Under the pieces are notes generated by a model, which saw nothing but the letters and a program-made list of their open reading frames with translations, was not told where the DNA came from and did no database searches. This document shows, piece by piece, positions 18,085 through 27,085 of a stretch of 64,000 nucleotides of DNA. Position 1 is the stretch's first letter; every line of letters begins with the position of its first letter. Both the position numbers and the translations under genes were made by a program. The stretch comes from Palsa-883 sp963847615 (GTDB lineage: Bacteria; Pseudomonadota; Alphaproteobacteria; Acetobacterales; Acetobacteraceae): assembly GCA_963847615.1 (NCBI GenBank), contig CAWKAN010000010.1, forward strand, positions 15,029 through 79,028, given 5' to 3'.

Positions 18085-18888
18085 CTACCGCCGGCCCATC
18101 CGCGTCTCGATCCGCGACAGGATCTCGGTCAGCCCGACGCTGCACAGCACCAGCACCAGGATCGCCGCATAAGCCCCCGCGGCGTCGAACGTGCCCGAGT
18201 AATACTCGATCAAAAACCCGATACCGCGATTGGACGCGATCAGCTCGGCCAGCAGCGTGTTGGAGAACGCATAGCGCACCGCGATCCGCATCCCGGTGAA
18301 GATCCACGGCAGCGCCGCCGGCACCAGCGCCTTGCGGATGACCTCGCTGCGCGTTGCCCCCATCAGGCTGAGCGCTCGCACCAGGTCGCGATCGACATTG
18401 CGCACGCCGTCCAGCGTCGCGGTCAGCACCAGGAAGAACACCGTGATCGCCACCAGCGCCACCTTCGAGGCGATGCCGATGCCGAACAGAATCACGAACA
18501 GCGGCGCCAGGGCGATCTTCGGCAGCGCGTACAACGCCGAGATATACGGCGACAGCACCCGATGCAGCCGCGGCAGGAAGCCGAACAACAGCCCCAGCCC
18601 GACGCCCGCGGCGGTGCCGATCGCATAGCCCAGCGCCATCGCTGCCAGCGTCGCCTGAAGGTTCTCCCACAGCGAGCCGTCGAGCATCCAGCTCCACAGC
18701 CGCGCCACGATGTCAACCGGTCCGCTGACCCAGAAGCGCAACGCCGGGCTCGGCGCGAACTGCCACACTGCGAGCAGCGCCGCCAGCACGAACAGCCGGG
18801 CGACCGCCTGGCCCGACGGCGTCGCCACGAACCGTGCCAGCGACGCCTGCCCGCCGATCGGGCGCAACGCTGCCTGCGCGTCGCTCAT
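18085..18888 (-). CDS. ABC transporter permease, NitT/TauT type (second permease)
   Basis: A 267-residue inner-membrane permease with about six helices and the EAA loop (ALSLMGATRSEVIRKALVPAALPWIFTGMR) that docks onto the ATPase, as in nitrate, sulphonate, taurine and thiamine-precursor uptake systems. ATG 18888 gives the family length. It lies 213 bp downstream of the ATPase gene on the same strand and is the last gene of the set: binding protein, permease, ATPase, permease. Two different permeases suggest a heterodimeric channel, which is not the usual homodimer of this family. The substrate is unknown. Confidence 0.88.
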   Translation of the reverse strand: MSDAQAALRPIGGQASLARFVATPSGQAVARLFVLAALLAVWQFAPSPALRFWVSGPVDIVARLWSWMLDGSLWENLQATLAAMALGYAIGTAAGVGLGLLFGFLPRLHRVLSPYISALYALPKIALAPLFVILFGIGIASKVALVAITVFFLVLTATLDGVRNVDRDLVRALSLMGATRSEVIRKALVPAALPWIFTGMRIAVRYAFSNTLLAELIASNRGIGFLIEYYSGTFDAAGAYAAILVLVLCSVGLTEILSRIETRMGRR

Positions 18889-19101
18889 GCGCCGGCAACC
18901 GCACGGGACAGGGCAGGGGGGACGCAACGATGCAACATCCGCCGCAACGCACGCAGAGCGCGCAGGGACCGGTCGTCCAACGCCGTGCCACGCGCCATCA
19001 TGCTTGCCTTCTCGGTGCGCGCTGCGCGCTCTGCGGTGAACCTGCTTTACGACAGCACGAACCCGCAAGACCTGTCCCGCAATCCCCCAACCGCACCGAC
19101 C

Positions 19102-19902
19102 TCATACGTCGGTCCCTTTCACCACCTCGTCCTTCAGCTCATCCCACAGCGCCTCATGCAGCCGCGCGAAATCCGCGCCGAACCGCGCGGTGAACACATC
19201 GCGCGGCCGCGTCAGGTCGATGTCGCGCACCACCCGGATCCGTCCCGGCCGCGCACTGAACACCACCACCCGATCGGCCAGCGTAATGGCCTCGCCGAGG
19301 TCATGGGTAACGAACAGCACGGTCATCCGGCGCTGGCGCGTCAACGTCTGCAACTGATCGAGCAGCAGCAGCTTGAGCTGCGCGTCCAGCGCGCCGAACG
19401 GCTCGTCCATCAGCAGCGTCTCGGGCTCGTAGATCAGCGTGCGCGCCAGCGCCACGCGCTTGCGCATCCCGCCCGACAGCTCGGCCGGATAATGCGTCTC
19501 GAACCCGGCCAGCCCGACCAGCTCGATCATCTGCGCCACCCGCTCGGCCGCTTCGCGGCGCGGCACCGCGCGGCATTTCAGTTCGAGGGCAATCCGGATA
19601 TTGTCGGCTGCGCTGCGCCACGGCAGCAGCGTGTCCTTCTGCGTCATGTAGCCGACCTGGCGGTTCAACCCGGCGACCGGCGCGCCGTCGTAGAACACCT
19701 CGCCCACGCTCGGGCGCAGCAGCCCGGCGACCAGGTTCAGGATCGTCGACTTGCCGCAGCCGCTCGGCCCGACCAGTGCCACGAATTCCTCCGCCCGCAC
19801 CGCCAGATCGACCGGGCGCAGCGCCTCGATCTCCTGGCCGCGGGTGGCGAAGCGCTTGCCGACGCCGGCCAGCCGGATCTTCCCGCCGTCATCCTGCGGC
19901 AT
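19102..19902 (-). CDS. ABC transporter ATPase, NitT/TauT type
   Basis: A 266-residue ATP-binding subunit. It has Walker A GPSGCGKST near residue 46, the Q-loop MTQKDTLLPWR, signature LSGGMRKRVALAR, Walker B TLLMDEPFGALD and the switch histidine FVTHDLGEA. This pattern (especially MTQKDxLLPW) is typical of the SsuB/TauB/NrtD group. Its start overlaps the upstream permease stop by 14 bp, which indicates tight coupling. Confidence 0.92.
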   Translation of the reverse strand: MPQDDGGKIRLAGVGKRFATRGQEIEALRPVDLAVRAEEFVALVGPSGCGKSTILNLVAGLLRPSVGEVFYDGAPVAGLNRQVGYMTQKDTLLPWRSAADNIRIALELKCRAVPRREAAERVAQMIELVGLAGFETHYPAELSGGMRKRVALARTLIYEPETLLMDEPFGALDAQLKLLLLDQLQTLTRQRRMTVLFVTHDLGEAITLADRVVVFSARPGRIRVVRDIDLTRPRDVFTARFGADFARLHEALWDELKDEVVKGTDV

Positions 19903-20692
19903 GGCGCCAGCGCAACAAATGGCGTTCCAGCCACGCCGCGGCCTCCGCCACCGCCAGGCCCAGCAGCATCAGCACGGCCAGCGCGGCATACAGCCCGGTC
20001 ATGTCGAACTGCGCCGCGGCATCGCTCAGCAGGAACCCCAGGCCGCGCCGTGCCGCCAGCATCTCCCCGGTGGTGGCGGCCACCAGCGCATAGGGCAGCG
20101 CCACCTTGATCCCGCCGATGATCCAGGCGACGCAGGCGGGCGCAACAACCTTCTGGAACCGCTCGCGCGTCGTGCTGCCCATCAGCTCGACCGCGGCGAT
20201 CAGGTCGGCATCGACGTCCTGCGCGCCGGCGAAGGTATTGAAGAACAGCAGGAAGAACACGACGATCGCCACCAGGATAATCTTCGGCTCCATGTCCAGG
20301 CCGAAGAACATGATGAACAGCGGCGTCAGCGCGATCAGTGGCACGCTGTAGAAGGCGACGACGATCGGACGCATCACCCCGGCCAGCAGCGGCGAGCGGC
20401 CGAACCACAGCCCGGCCAGGATGCCGCCCGCGGTGCCGATCAGCAGCCCGACGACCACCTCGGTCAGCGTGGTCGCGACATGGATGTACAGATCGCCGTG
20501 CGCCCAGCGCAGCAGCCGCGCCGCGATCAGGCTCGGTCGGCTGATCCATTGCGAGCCCGTCGCCGCACCGGCGATCTCCCACACCGCCAGCCAGACGACG
20601 CCGACGCCGATCTGCCATGCCAGGATGGCGCGCCCGCCCTCCGCCGTGCCGTTCGACGCCGTGCCGTCCGCCGTCGCGCGCGTGCCCGACAC
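19889..20692 (-). CDS. ABC transporter permease, NitT/TauT type (first permease)
   Basis: A 267-residue six-helix permease with EAA loop VELMGSTTRERFQKVVAPACVAWIIGGIK. I place the start at the GTG at 20692, directly after the binding-protein stop. This gives the same length as its sister permease and avoids a 50-bp overlap; an ATG at 20743 is the longer alternative. It pairs with the permease at 18085-18888 and the ATPase at 19102-19902. Confidence 0.85.
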   Translation of the reverse strand: MSGTRATADGTASNGTAEGGRAILAWQIGVGVVWLAVWEIAGAATGSQWISRPSLIAARLLRWAHGDLYIHVATTLTEVVVGLLIGTAGGILAGLWFGRSPLLAGVMRPIVVAFYSVPLIALTPLFIMFFGLDMEPKIILVAIVVFFLLFFNTFAGAQDVDADLIAAVELMGSTTRERFQKVVAPACVAWIIGGIKVALPYALVAATTGEMLAARRGLGFLLSDAAAQFDMTGLYAALAVLMLLGLAVAEAAAWLERHLLRWRHAAG

Positions 20693-20693
20693 G

Positions 20694-21734
20694 TTACTTG
20701 CCGAGAATGGCCTTGGCGGCCTGTTCCGCCAGGCTGTTGTCAACCACCTGGTCGAACGGCGGGTGGATCGGCGTCTTCTCCGCCAGGTTGACCATCTTCA
20801 GCGTGTTCGCCACCTGCGCCTCGGTCAGCACCGGCGTGGTCGGCACGCCCTTCAGGTAGCTGTCGAACGCGGTGTTGAACTCGGCCTGCGGAACGTCGGT
20901 GAAGAACGTTCGCACGATGCGCCGCGCCGCCTCGGGCTGGTCATGGCAGAGCTTGATCGCCTTGGTCAGCGCGCGCTCGGTGGCCAGCAGCAATGGGCGC
21001 TTGCTCTGCAGCGTGCCGCGGCTGGTGGTGATCACCTGATATGGCACGTCCTGGTATTCCGGCACGTTGTCCTGCATCGGATCGGCAATGATCTGGCCCT
21101 CGGCCTGGTTGACGATCATGTCGGTGAACGGCGACATGTAGGCAAACCCGTCGATGCTGCCGCCCTCGGTCGCGGCGACCATCGGCGCGCCGATGCCGAT
21201 CGGCTGCAACCGCACCGCCGTCGCGGCATCCATGCCGCGCACCTCCAGGATCGTGCGCATGAACTCGTCGGTGGACGACCCCGGCGAGGTGATGCCGATG
21301 CGCAACCCGTGCAGCCGCTTGATCTTCTCATCCAGCGTCATGCCGGGGGTGATGCCCATGCGCTTGATCGCCTCGTTCGAAAGCACCAGCGCGATCGGAT
21401 ACTTGTCGAAGCCGGTGCCGATCGCCACCAGCGTGCCGCCGCGCGCCACCGCCTCCAGCGTGTGCGGCAGGCCAAGCTGGGTGATGTCGGCGCTGCCGCC
21501 CATCACCGCCGCCGCCATGCGCGTGCCGGAGGCGACGTTGACGATCTCCGGATCGATGCCCTCGTCTTTGTAGAAGCCGGCACCGATGGCGACGTACTGG
21601 ATGATGAACGACAGCCCCTTACCGGCAATCGCGATCGTCAACCTCTGAAGCTGCGGCTGCGCCGCCGCCGGGCTCAGCCCACAAGCAACCGCGGTCAGAA
21701 CAATCGCCGCCAGACGCAACATGCGAGCGAACAT
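20694..21734 (-). CDS. ABC transporter substrate-binding protein, NitT/TauT type
   Basis: A 346-residue periplasmic binding protein. Residues 1-25 are a Sec signal peptide (MFARMLRLAAIVLTAVACGLSPAAA). The mature part follows the SsuA/THI5-like pattern: LTIAIAGKGLSFIIQYVAIGAGFYKDEGID at the start, GSADITQLGLPHTLEAV as the ligand-cleft strand, and GLRIGITSPGSSTDEFMR. It probably binds a small anion such as a sulphonate, or a pyrimidine-like ligand; the sequence does not settle which. First gene of the transporter operon. Confidence 0.88.
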   Translation of the reverse strand: MFARMLRLAAIVLTAVACGLSPAAAQPQLQRLTIAIAGKGLSFIIQYVAIGAGFYKDEGIDPEIVNVASGTRMAAAVMGGSADITQLGLPHTLEAVARGGTLVAIGTGFDKYPIALVLSNEAIKRMGITPGMTLDEKIKRLHGLRIGITSPGSSTDEFMRTILEVRGMDAATAVRLQPIGIGAPMVAATEGGSIDGFAYMSPFTDMIVNQAEGQIIADPMQDNVPEYQDVPYQVITTSRGTLQSKRPLLLATERALTKAIKLCHDQPEAARRIVRTFFTDVPQAEFNTAFDSYLKGVPTTPVLTEAQVANTLKMVNLAEKTPIHPPFDQVVDNSLAEQAAKAILGK

Positions 21735-21835
21735 CGGCCCCCCCTGTCCGCGGGCAACTCACCGCGGATCATCTTGTGATTTATCTGGTGGACTATGCGG
21801 CCCACCCGCCCAGCCGGCAAGCGCGCTGAAAAGCC

Positions 21836-21960
21836 AGGTCGGGGCTCCGCTCCGAACCCCGCCAGGGGGCTTTGCCCCCCAGGGTACCATTGGAACCCCC
21901 ACCAGAGGCAGCGGCCTCTGGACTCCATGACTGGGAGCGGATGAGGGGAAGGGGGCGCCC
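21836..21960. repeat. Palindromic repeat (family A), half copy
   Basis: Contains GTCGGGGCTCCGCTCCGA, CAGGGGGCTTTGCCCCC and CCAGAGGCAGCGGCCTCTGG modules, then the GACTCCATGACTGGGAG and GGGGAAGGGGGCG tail seen in other copies. Compared with the 17.7-kb copy it has an insertion of about 15 bases (AGGGTACCATTGGAA) between the second and third modules. There is no inverted partner, so no long hairpin forms. It separates the transporter operon from the next small gene. Confidence 0.8.
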
Positions 21961-21963
21961 GGC

Positions 21964-22197
21964 CTATTTCAGGATGGTGAGCTCGGCCGGTCGGCAGGCA
22001 TAGGCGGTCAGCAGCATCGCCACGATTCCCCACATGCAGGTCTTGCTCGGCTTCTCCGCGAGGCCGGCTTTGGTCGCGAGGCCGGGCAGCGTCGTCGCCA
22101 GCATTGTCTCGATCCTCATCGTGGTCATCCCGAGTCGGGCAATCGAGGACTTCACGTCGCGCGTGGCTTCCTCCAGTCGGGAAACGCGCGTTTCCAT
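21964..22197 (-). CDS. Small coiled-coil/membrane-anchor hypothetical protein
   Basis: A 77-residue protein from ATG 22197; an upstream TTG at 22293 would add 32 Pro/Ala-rich residues. Residues 1-40 are a heptad-like helix (METRVSRLEEATRDVKSSIARLG and onward), then KPSKTCMWGIVAMLLTAYACRPAELT holds one short hydrophobic segment. The arrangement of an N-terminal coiled coil followed by a basic residue and one helix recalls short DUF-type and phage-related hypothetical proteins. No function assigned. Confidence 0.5.
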   Translation of the reverse strand: METRVSRLEEATRDVKSSIARLGMTTMRIETMLATTLPGLATKAGLAEKPSKTCMWGIVAMLLTAYACRPAELTILK

Positions 22198-22318
22198 CGC
22201 CCGCTCGTCAGGGCCGTCGCCATGGCGCGCAGCTGGTGGCCCCGGCAACGTCGCCAACCGCGGTGTTGCCGCAGTCTCGGCGCCACAGGTCAAGCAACGG
22301 CTGACTGCGCCGGCGGCG

Positions 22319-22651
22319 TCACATGGCGTCCTTCGCCAGTTCGATCAACATACGTATGTAGTCCTCGGCGGTTTCGGCATGCCGGTCGAAGCCGATGCGC
22401 GTGCGCAATTCGTGCGCGCGCAGCGAGAAATCCGTGATGTTGTCGGACTCGTCGAGCCAGCCGCACAGTGCGTGCAATTCCCGCACCAGCGGCACGTCAC
22501 CCAGCTGGCGCACGCCCTCGGCCAGGGTCTGCAGCTGGCGCGCGGCGGCGGCGCTTTGGACGTCGTCGGGGTCGGCATCCACCTGGCGCAGCCGCCACGC
22601 CGCGGCGGCTTCCAGTTCGGCGACTTCGGGGGGATCGTTGTCCTGCATCAT
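22319..22651 (-). CDS. Conserved-looking hypothetical protein
   Basis: A 110-residue, acidic, all-helical, soluble protein with balanced composition and the strand's codon bias. It ends with a well-ordered segment (AHELRTRIGFDRHAETAEDYIRMLIELAKDAM) that looks conserved. I do not recognise a family. Two consecutive ATGs at 22651/22648 follow an AGGT. It lies between the small membrane gene and infC on the same strand, but gaps of more than 100 bp make an operon uncertain. Confidence 0.6.
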   Translation of the reverse strand: MMQDNDPPEVAELEAAAAWRLRQVDADPDDVQSAAAARQLQTLAEGVRQLGDVPLVRELHALCGWLDESDNITDFSLRAHELRTRIGFDRHAETAEDYIRMLIELAKDAM

Positions 22652-22894
22652 GACCTGGATGGTACGGGGCGAGGGCAGGGCGGCTTCACCATGGCAAGCC
22701 CGCCGGACGACGGCCGAGCGCTCGCGGCGACCGCGGCGTCGGGCCGCGCCGCAAGCGCCAGGTCAGGATCGCGGGCAGCAGGCAGCGCGAGCGGCCGACA
22801 GCACGAACGCCCCAACGATCCGGTCGGTCAGCAACTCGCAACCGAAACCCGACAACCGAACCCCGGCCACTGACGACCGCCAACCGACGCCTGC

Positions 22895-23431
22895 TCAGCG
22901 CGGCGACAGCACCATCACCATCTGGCGGTTTTCCATCCGCGGCATCTGCTCGACCTTGGTCACCGGGTCCATCTCGCTGCGGATCCGCTCCAGCACGCGC
23001 ACGCCGATCTCCTGGTGCGCCATTTCGCGGCCGCGGAAGCGCAGCGTGACCTTGACCTTGTCCCCCTCCTCGATGAACGACTTCATGGCGCGCATCTTCA
23101 CCTGATAGTCGTTCTCGTCGATGTTCGGGCGGACCTTGATCTCCTTGATCTCGATGACCTTCTGCTTCTTCCTGGCTTCGTTCTTTTTCTTCTGCTGCTC
23201 GTATTTGTATTTGCCGAAGTCGAGGATCTTCACCACCGGCGGATCGGCGTTCGGGCTGATCTCCAGCAGGTCGAGGCCGACGGCATAGGCGCGCTGGATG
23301 GCCTCCCGGGTGGACATCACACCCTGCATCTCGCCGTCCTGGTCGATCAGGCGCACCTGCGGCGCGCGGATGTCCTCATTGACGTGCGGCCCGTCGCGGC
23401 TTGGCTGCGCGGGCTGTGGGGGTCTTGCTAT
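22895..23431 (-). CDS. infC: Translation initiation factor IF-3, apparent ATA start
   Basis: A 178-residue IF-3. The N-domain contains VRLIDQDGEMQGVMSTREAI and DLLEISPNADPPVVKILDFGKYKYEQQKK, a lysine-rich linker follows, and the C-domain carries KVTLRFRGREMAHQEIG. IF-3 binds the 30S subunit and checks initiator tRNA and start codon. There is no ATG, GTG or TTG between the upstream sequence and the conserved N-domain except the GTG inside it. The codon in the right place is ATA at 23431, preceded by AGGAG with ideal spacing and beginning IARPPQ, a common alphaproteobacterial IF-3 N-terminus. Rare AUU/AUA/AUC starts underlie infC autoregulation in other bacteria. thrS lies upstream, 263 bp away. 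Confidence 0.93.
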   Translation of the reverse strand: MARPPQPAQPSRDGPHVNEDIRAPQVRLIDQDGEMQGVMSTREAIQRAYAVGLDLLEISPNADPPVVKILDFGKYKYEQQKKKNEARKKQKVIEIKEIKVRPNIDENDYQVKMRAMKSFIEEGDKVKVTLRFRGREMAHQEIGVRVLERIRSEMDPVTKVEQMPRMENRQMVMVLSPR

Positions 23432-23551
23432 GGGTGGCTCCTGTTGCTGTTGCGAGGGTCGTGGTCCGATCGTTCGCCAGTGTGACCGATCCGGGCGGTA
23501 TCGATCAAGCCGGCGGTTGCTACATGATCCCGAAAGCGCGGCAAGCCAAGG

Positions 23552-23692
23552 GGGGTCGCCTCGCCCGCACGCCCCCTTCCCCTCCCCACACTCCCAGTCA
23601 TGGAGTCCAGAGGCCGCTGCCTCTGGTGGGGGTCCAGGGGGCAAAGCCCCCTGGCGGGGTTCGGGGCGGAGCCCCGACCTGCCTCGCCCCAG
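23552..23692. repeat. Palindromic repeat (family A), half copy between thrS and infC
   Basis: Contains the GGTCGCCTCGCCC and GCCCCCTTCCCCTCCCCACACTCCCAGTC arm of the long hairpins without its inverted partner, then TGGAGTCCAGAGGCC, CAGGGGGCAAAGCCCCCTG and TCGGGGCGGAGCCCCGA. It sits between the thrS stop and the infC start, so it will be in any thrS-infC transcript and could form strong RNA hairpins there. Confidence 0.8.
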
Positions 23693-23694
23693 GT

Positions 23695-25617
23695 TCACCG
23701 CAGATCGGGCGGCGTCGCCTCGGCGGCCAGGCTGGTCACCGCCTCGGACAGCGTCACCACCTGCTGCGCCTGGCTGCCCAGCCGGCGCAGCGCCACCGTG
23801 CCGGCCTCGGCCTCCTTGCGCCCCACCACGGCCAGCACCGGCACGTGTTGCAGGCTGTGCTCGCGCACCTTGGCGTTGATCTTCTGGTTGCTGAGGTCAG
23901 TCTGCACCGCCAGCCCGGCCTTGGCCAGGGCGGCGGCGACCCCGGTGGCATAGGCGTCGGCGTCCGATACGATGGTCGCCACCACCACCTGCACCGGCGC
24001 CAGCCAAAGCGGGAAGCGCCCGGCATATTGCTCGATCAGGATCCCCAGGAACCGCTCGAAACTGCCGAGGATCGCCCGGTGCAGCATCACCGGGCGGTGC
24101 CGCGCGCCGTCCTCGCCGACATATTCGGCGTCCAGCCGCTCCGGCAGGTTGAAGTCCACCTGCAGCGTGCCGCACTGCCAGTCCCGCCCGATCGCGTCGC
24201 GCAGCACGAATTCCAGCTTCGGGCCGTAGAAGGCGCCCTCGCCGGGGTTCAGCGCATACTCCACCCCGGCGGTGGCGCAGGCCTCCTTCAGCGCCGCCTC
24301 CGCATGGTCCCACACCGCGTCGGCGCCGACCCGCTGGGCCGGCCGGTCGGAGAACTTGATGCGGACTTCCGGGAACCCGAAATCGCGGTAGACCGACGAC
24401 AGAAGTTCAACAAAACGAACGGTCTCCGAGGCGATTTGCGCCTCGGTGCAGAAGATATGCGCGTCGTCCTGGGTAAACGCGCGCACCCGCATGATGCCGT
24501 GCAGCGCGCCCGACGGCTCATAGCGGTGGCAGGCGCCGAATTCCGCCATGCGCAGCGGCAGCTCGCGGTAGGACCGCAGGCCCTGGCGGAAGATCTGCAC
24601 GTGGCACGGGCAGTTCATCGGCTTCAGCGCCAGGAACTTGTCCTCGTCCGGCACCTGGGCCACGAACATGTGCTCGCGGAACTTCTCCCAATGGCCGGAG
24701 GCCTCCCACAGCGCGCGATCCACCAATTGCGGGGTCTTCACCTCCTGGTAGCCCGCCGCGTCGAGCCGGCGGCGCATATAGGTCTCGGCGGTGCGATACA
24801 GCGTCCAGCCCTTCGGATGCCAGAACACGCTGCCGACCGCCTCCTCCTGGATATGGAACAGGCCCATGTCCTTGCCGATCCGCCGGTGGTCGCGCCGCTC
24901 CGCCTCCTCCAGCATGTGCAGGTAGGCGTCGAGCTCCTTCTGGTCGCGCCAGGCGGTGCCGTAGATGCGCGACAGCATGGCGTTGCGGTGGTCGCCCCGC
25001 CAATAGGCGCCGGCCACCTTCATCAGCTTGAACGCGGCGCCGACATCGGCCGTGCTCCGCATGTGCGGGCCGCGGCACAGGTCGACCCACTCGCCCTGGC
25101 GATACAGCGTGATGACCTCGCTGCGCGGCAGGTCCTGGATCAGCTCGGCCTTGTATTTTTCCCCCTTCGCCTGGAAGAAGCCGATGGCGTCTTCGCGGTC
25201 GATCGCCTGGCGCTCGAAGCGTTCGCCGCGGCCGACGATCTCGCGCATCTTCGCCTCGATGGCGGGGAAGTCCTCCGGGGTGAACGGCTGGTCGCGGGCG
25301 AAGTCGTAGTAGAAGCCGTCGGCGATCGCCGGGCCGATGGTGACCTGGGTGCCGGGAAACAGCGCCTGCACCGCCTCGGCCAGCACATGGGCGGCGTCGT
25401 GGCGGATCAGCTCCAGCGCGTCGGGGTCGCGGCGGGTGACGAAGACGACGTCGGCGTCGTGCTCGATCAGCGTGGACAGGTCGACCAGCTTGCCGTCGAG
25501 CTTCATCGCCAGCGCCGCGCGGGCCAGGCCGGGACCGATCGCCGCCACCACCGCGGTGCCCGTCACCGGCGCATCGAAGCGGCGCACGGAGCTGTCGGGC
25601 AAGGTGATGGCGGGCAT
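23695..25617 (-). CDS. thrS: Threonyl-tRNA synthetase
   Basis: A 640-residue class II synthetase that charges tRNA-Thr. Domains in order: a TGS domain (residues 1-~65, MPAITLPDSSVRRFDAPVTG), the editing domain with HDAAH and the GRGERFERQ region, then the catalytic core with zinc-binding cysteine in LKPMNCPCH near residue 330, FGACHRYEPSGALHGIMRVRAFTQDDAH (motif 2) and HRAILGSFERFLGIL (motif 3), and a C-terminal anticodon-binding domain beginning PVQVVVATIVSD. The length is standard and all motifs are intact. Confidence 0.97.
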   Translation of the reverse strand: MPAITLPDSSVRRFDAPVTGTAVVAAIGPGLARAALAMKLDGKLVDLSTLIEHDADVVFVTRRDPDALELIRHDAAHVLAEAVQALFPGTQVTIGPAIADGFYYDFARDQPFTPEDFPAIEAKMREIVGRGERFERQAIDREDAIGFFQAKGEKYKAELIQDLPRSEVITLYRQGEWVDLCRGPHMRSTADVGAAFKLMKVAGAYWRGDHRNAMLSRIYGTAWRDQKELDAYLHMLEEAERRDHRRIGKDMGLFHIQEEAVGSVFWHPKGWTLYRTAETYMRRRLDAAGYQEVKTPQLVDRALWEASGHWEKFREHMFVAQVPDEDKFLALKPMNCPCHVQIFRQGLRSYRELPLRMAEFGACHRYEPSGALHGIMRVRAFTQDDAHIFCTEAQIASETVRFVELLSSVYRDFGFPEVRIKFSDRPAQRVGADAVWDHAEAALKEACATAGVEYALNPGEGAFYGPKLEFVLRDAIGRDWQCGTLQVDFNLPERLDAEYVGEDGARHRPVMLHRAILGSFERFLGILIEQYAGRFPLWLAPVQVVVATIVSDADAYATGVAAALAKAGLAVQTDLSNQKINAKVREHSLQHVPVLAVVGRKEAEAGTVALRRLGSQAQQVVTLSEAVTSLAAEATPPDLR

Positions 25618-25821
25618 CGGCGCGGGTTCCTTTCAGGCAGGGCTGGCGGTTTGGGGGAGGTGTATGTGCGGTCGGGCGCCCGGAGGGCAAGCCCTGAGCG
25701 GCCCGGGCGCCGTCCAGGACATGCCCTGCTTGCGTCCCGGGTTGGCGGCAGGTGGTGGTGCGCGGAGAATGCGGGCAGGAGCAGGCTGCGGTAACTGTGC
25801 CGCGCGCGGGGAGGTTCATCG

Positions 25822-26778
25822 ATGCAACAGCGTTCGCTCGGCAGGTCCGGCCTGCGCGTCTCGCTGGTCGGCCTGGGCTGCAACAATTTCGGCCGCCGGA
25901 TCGATGCCGCGGCCTCGCGCAAGGTGGTGCACCGGGCGCTGGACCTGGGCATCACGCTGTTCGACACCGCCGATGTCTATCGCAGCGAGATCGGTGGGTC
26001 GGAGGAGTTCCTCGGCCAGGGGCTGGGGCCGCGGCGCAAGGACATCGTGTTGGCAACCAAGGTCGGCATGCCGATGGACGCGGCGGGGCGCGAGCGCGGG
26101 GCCTCCCGCCGCCACATCATGCAGGCGGTGGAAGCGAGCCTGCGGCGGCTGAACACCGACTGGATCGACCTGTACCAATTGCACCAGCCCGATCCGCTGA
26201 CCCCGATCGAGGAGACGCTTCGCGCCTTCGATGACCTGGTGCGGCAGGGCAAGGTGCGGTACCTCGGCTGCTCCAACCTGAAGGCGTGGCAGGTGGTGGA
26301 GGGGCGCTGGACCAGCCGGATGCTGGGGCTGGGGCATTTCGTTGCGTCACAGGACGAGTACAGCCTGCTGTCGCGCGGGCCGGAGCGCGAGCTGATCCCG
26401 ATGCTCGGCGCCTACGGGATGGGGCTGCTGCCGTATTATCCGCTGGCCAGTGGGCTGCTGAGCGGCAAATACCGCCGCAACACGCCAATGCCCGCCGGCG
26501 CGCGGTTGACCGCGCACGCGGCGCGCTATGGCGGGCGGTTCATCAATGACGCGAACTGGGCGGTGGTGGAACGGTTGGAGGCGTTCTGCGCGGCGCGCGG
26601 GCACAGCCTGCTGGAGCTGGCGTTTGCCTGGCTGGCGGCGCAGCCGTGCGTCAGCAGCGTGATTGCCGGCGCAACGCAGCCGGAACAAGTGGTGCAGAAC
26701 GTCCAGGCCGCGGCCTGGGCGCTGACGGCGGAGGAGAAGCGGGACGTGGATGCGATCAGCCAGGCCGCGCCACAGTAG
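25822..26778 (+). CDS. Aldo/keto reductase
   Basis: A 318-residue NADPH-dependent oxidoreductase of the AKR (TIM-barrel) superfamily. The catalytic tetrad is visible as D and Y in FDTADVYRSE, K in ATKVGMP and H in YQLHQPDPLTPIE; the cofactor-binding end is FAWLAAQPCVSSVIAGATQPEQVVQN. It resembles the YajO/YghZ-like group. The substrate is unknown. It is divergent from thrS with a 200-bp intergenic region and followed by a repeat, so it is likely monocistronic. Confidence 0.9.
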   Translation: MQQRSLGRSGLRVSLVGLGCNNFGRRIDAAASRKVVHRALDLGITLFDTADVYRSEIGGSEEFLGQGLGPRRKDIVLATKVGMPMDAAGRERGASRRHIMQAVEASLRRLNTDWIDLYQLHQPDPLTPIEETLRAFDDLVRQGKVRYLGCSNLKAWQVVEGRWTSRMLGLGHFVASQDEYSLLSRGPERELIPMLGAYGMGLLPYYPLASGLLSGKYRRNTPMPAGARLTAHAARYGGRFINDANWAVVERLEAFCAARGHSLLELAFAWLAAQPCVSSVIAGATQPEQVVQNVQAAAWALTAEEKRDVDAISQAAPQ

Positions 26779-27085
26779 CGGGCGTGCACCGCGAGGAGCA
26801 TTGAGCGCCCCGCGCGCACACCTCTCCCGCGCTTCGCGGGCTTCGGTCGCGAAGCGCGGACCAAGGTCGGCGAGCGAAGCGGATCAACGGTGAGGGGGGT
26901 GCGAGCGGCACCACCCTCACCCGCGTCGCAAGGGCGCCGCGACCTTGGTCCGCTGCGCGGCCCAAGCCCGCGAAGTGCGGGAGAGGTATACGCAGCTCAA
27001 CTCGGCTGGAAACGGCCCCGGACCTGGTTCGGTCGACAGGCTCGCCAACTTTCCGGAGCATGCCCCGCCGGCCCCCGGCCTTGCC
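26779..27085. repeat. Palindromic repeat (family B) filling a 307-bp gap
   Basis: The element spans about 26818-26990. It opens with ACCTCTCCCGCGCTTCGCGGG and closes with its partner GCGGGAGAGGT. In between are GCGAAGCGCGGACCAAGGTCG with an inverted match GCGACCTTGGTCCGCTGCG, and GGTGAGGGGGG/CACCCTCACCC. It lies between the convergent ends of the aldo/keto reductase and HpaB-type genes. Related copies are near 7.4, 39.1 and 39.7 kb. The flanks hold nothing recognisable. Confidence 0.75.

Noticed and set aside
24518..25819. Minus-strand frame covering the upstream half of thrS
   Set aside because: Overlaps thrS in another frame and is Arg/Pro/Gly-rich without motifs.
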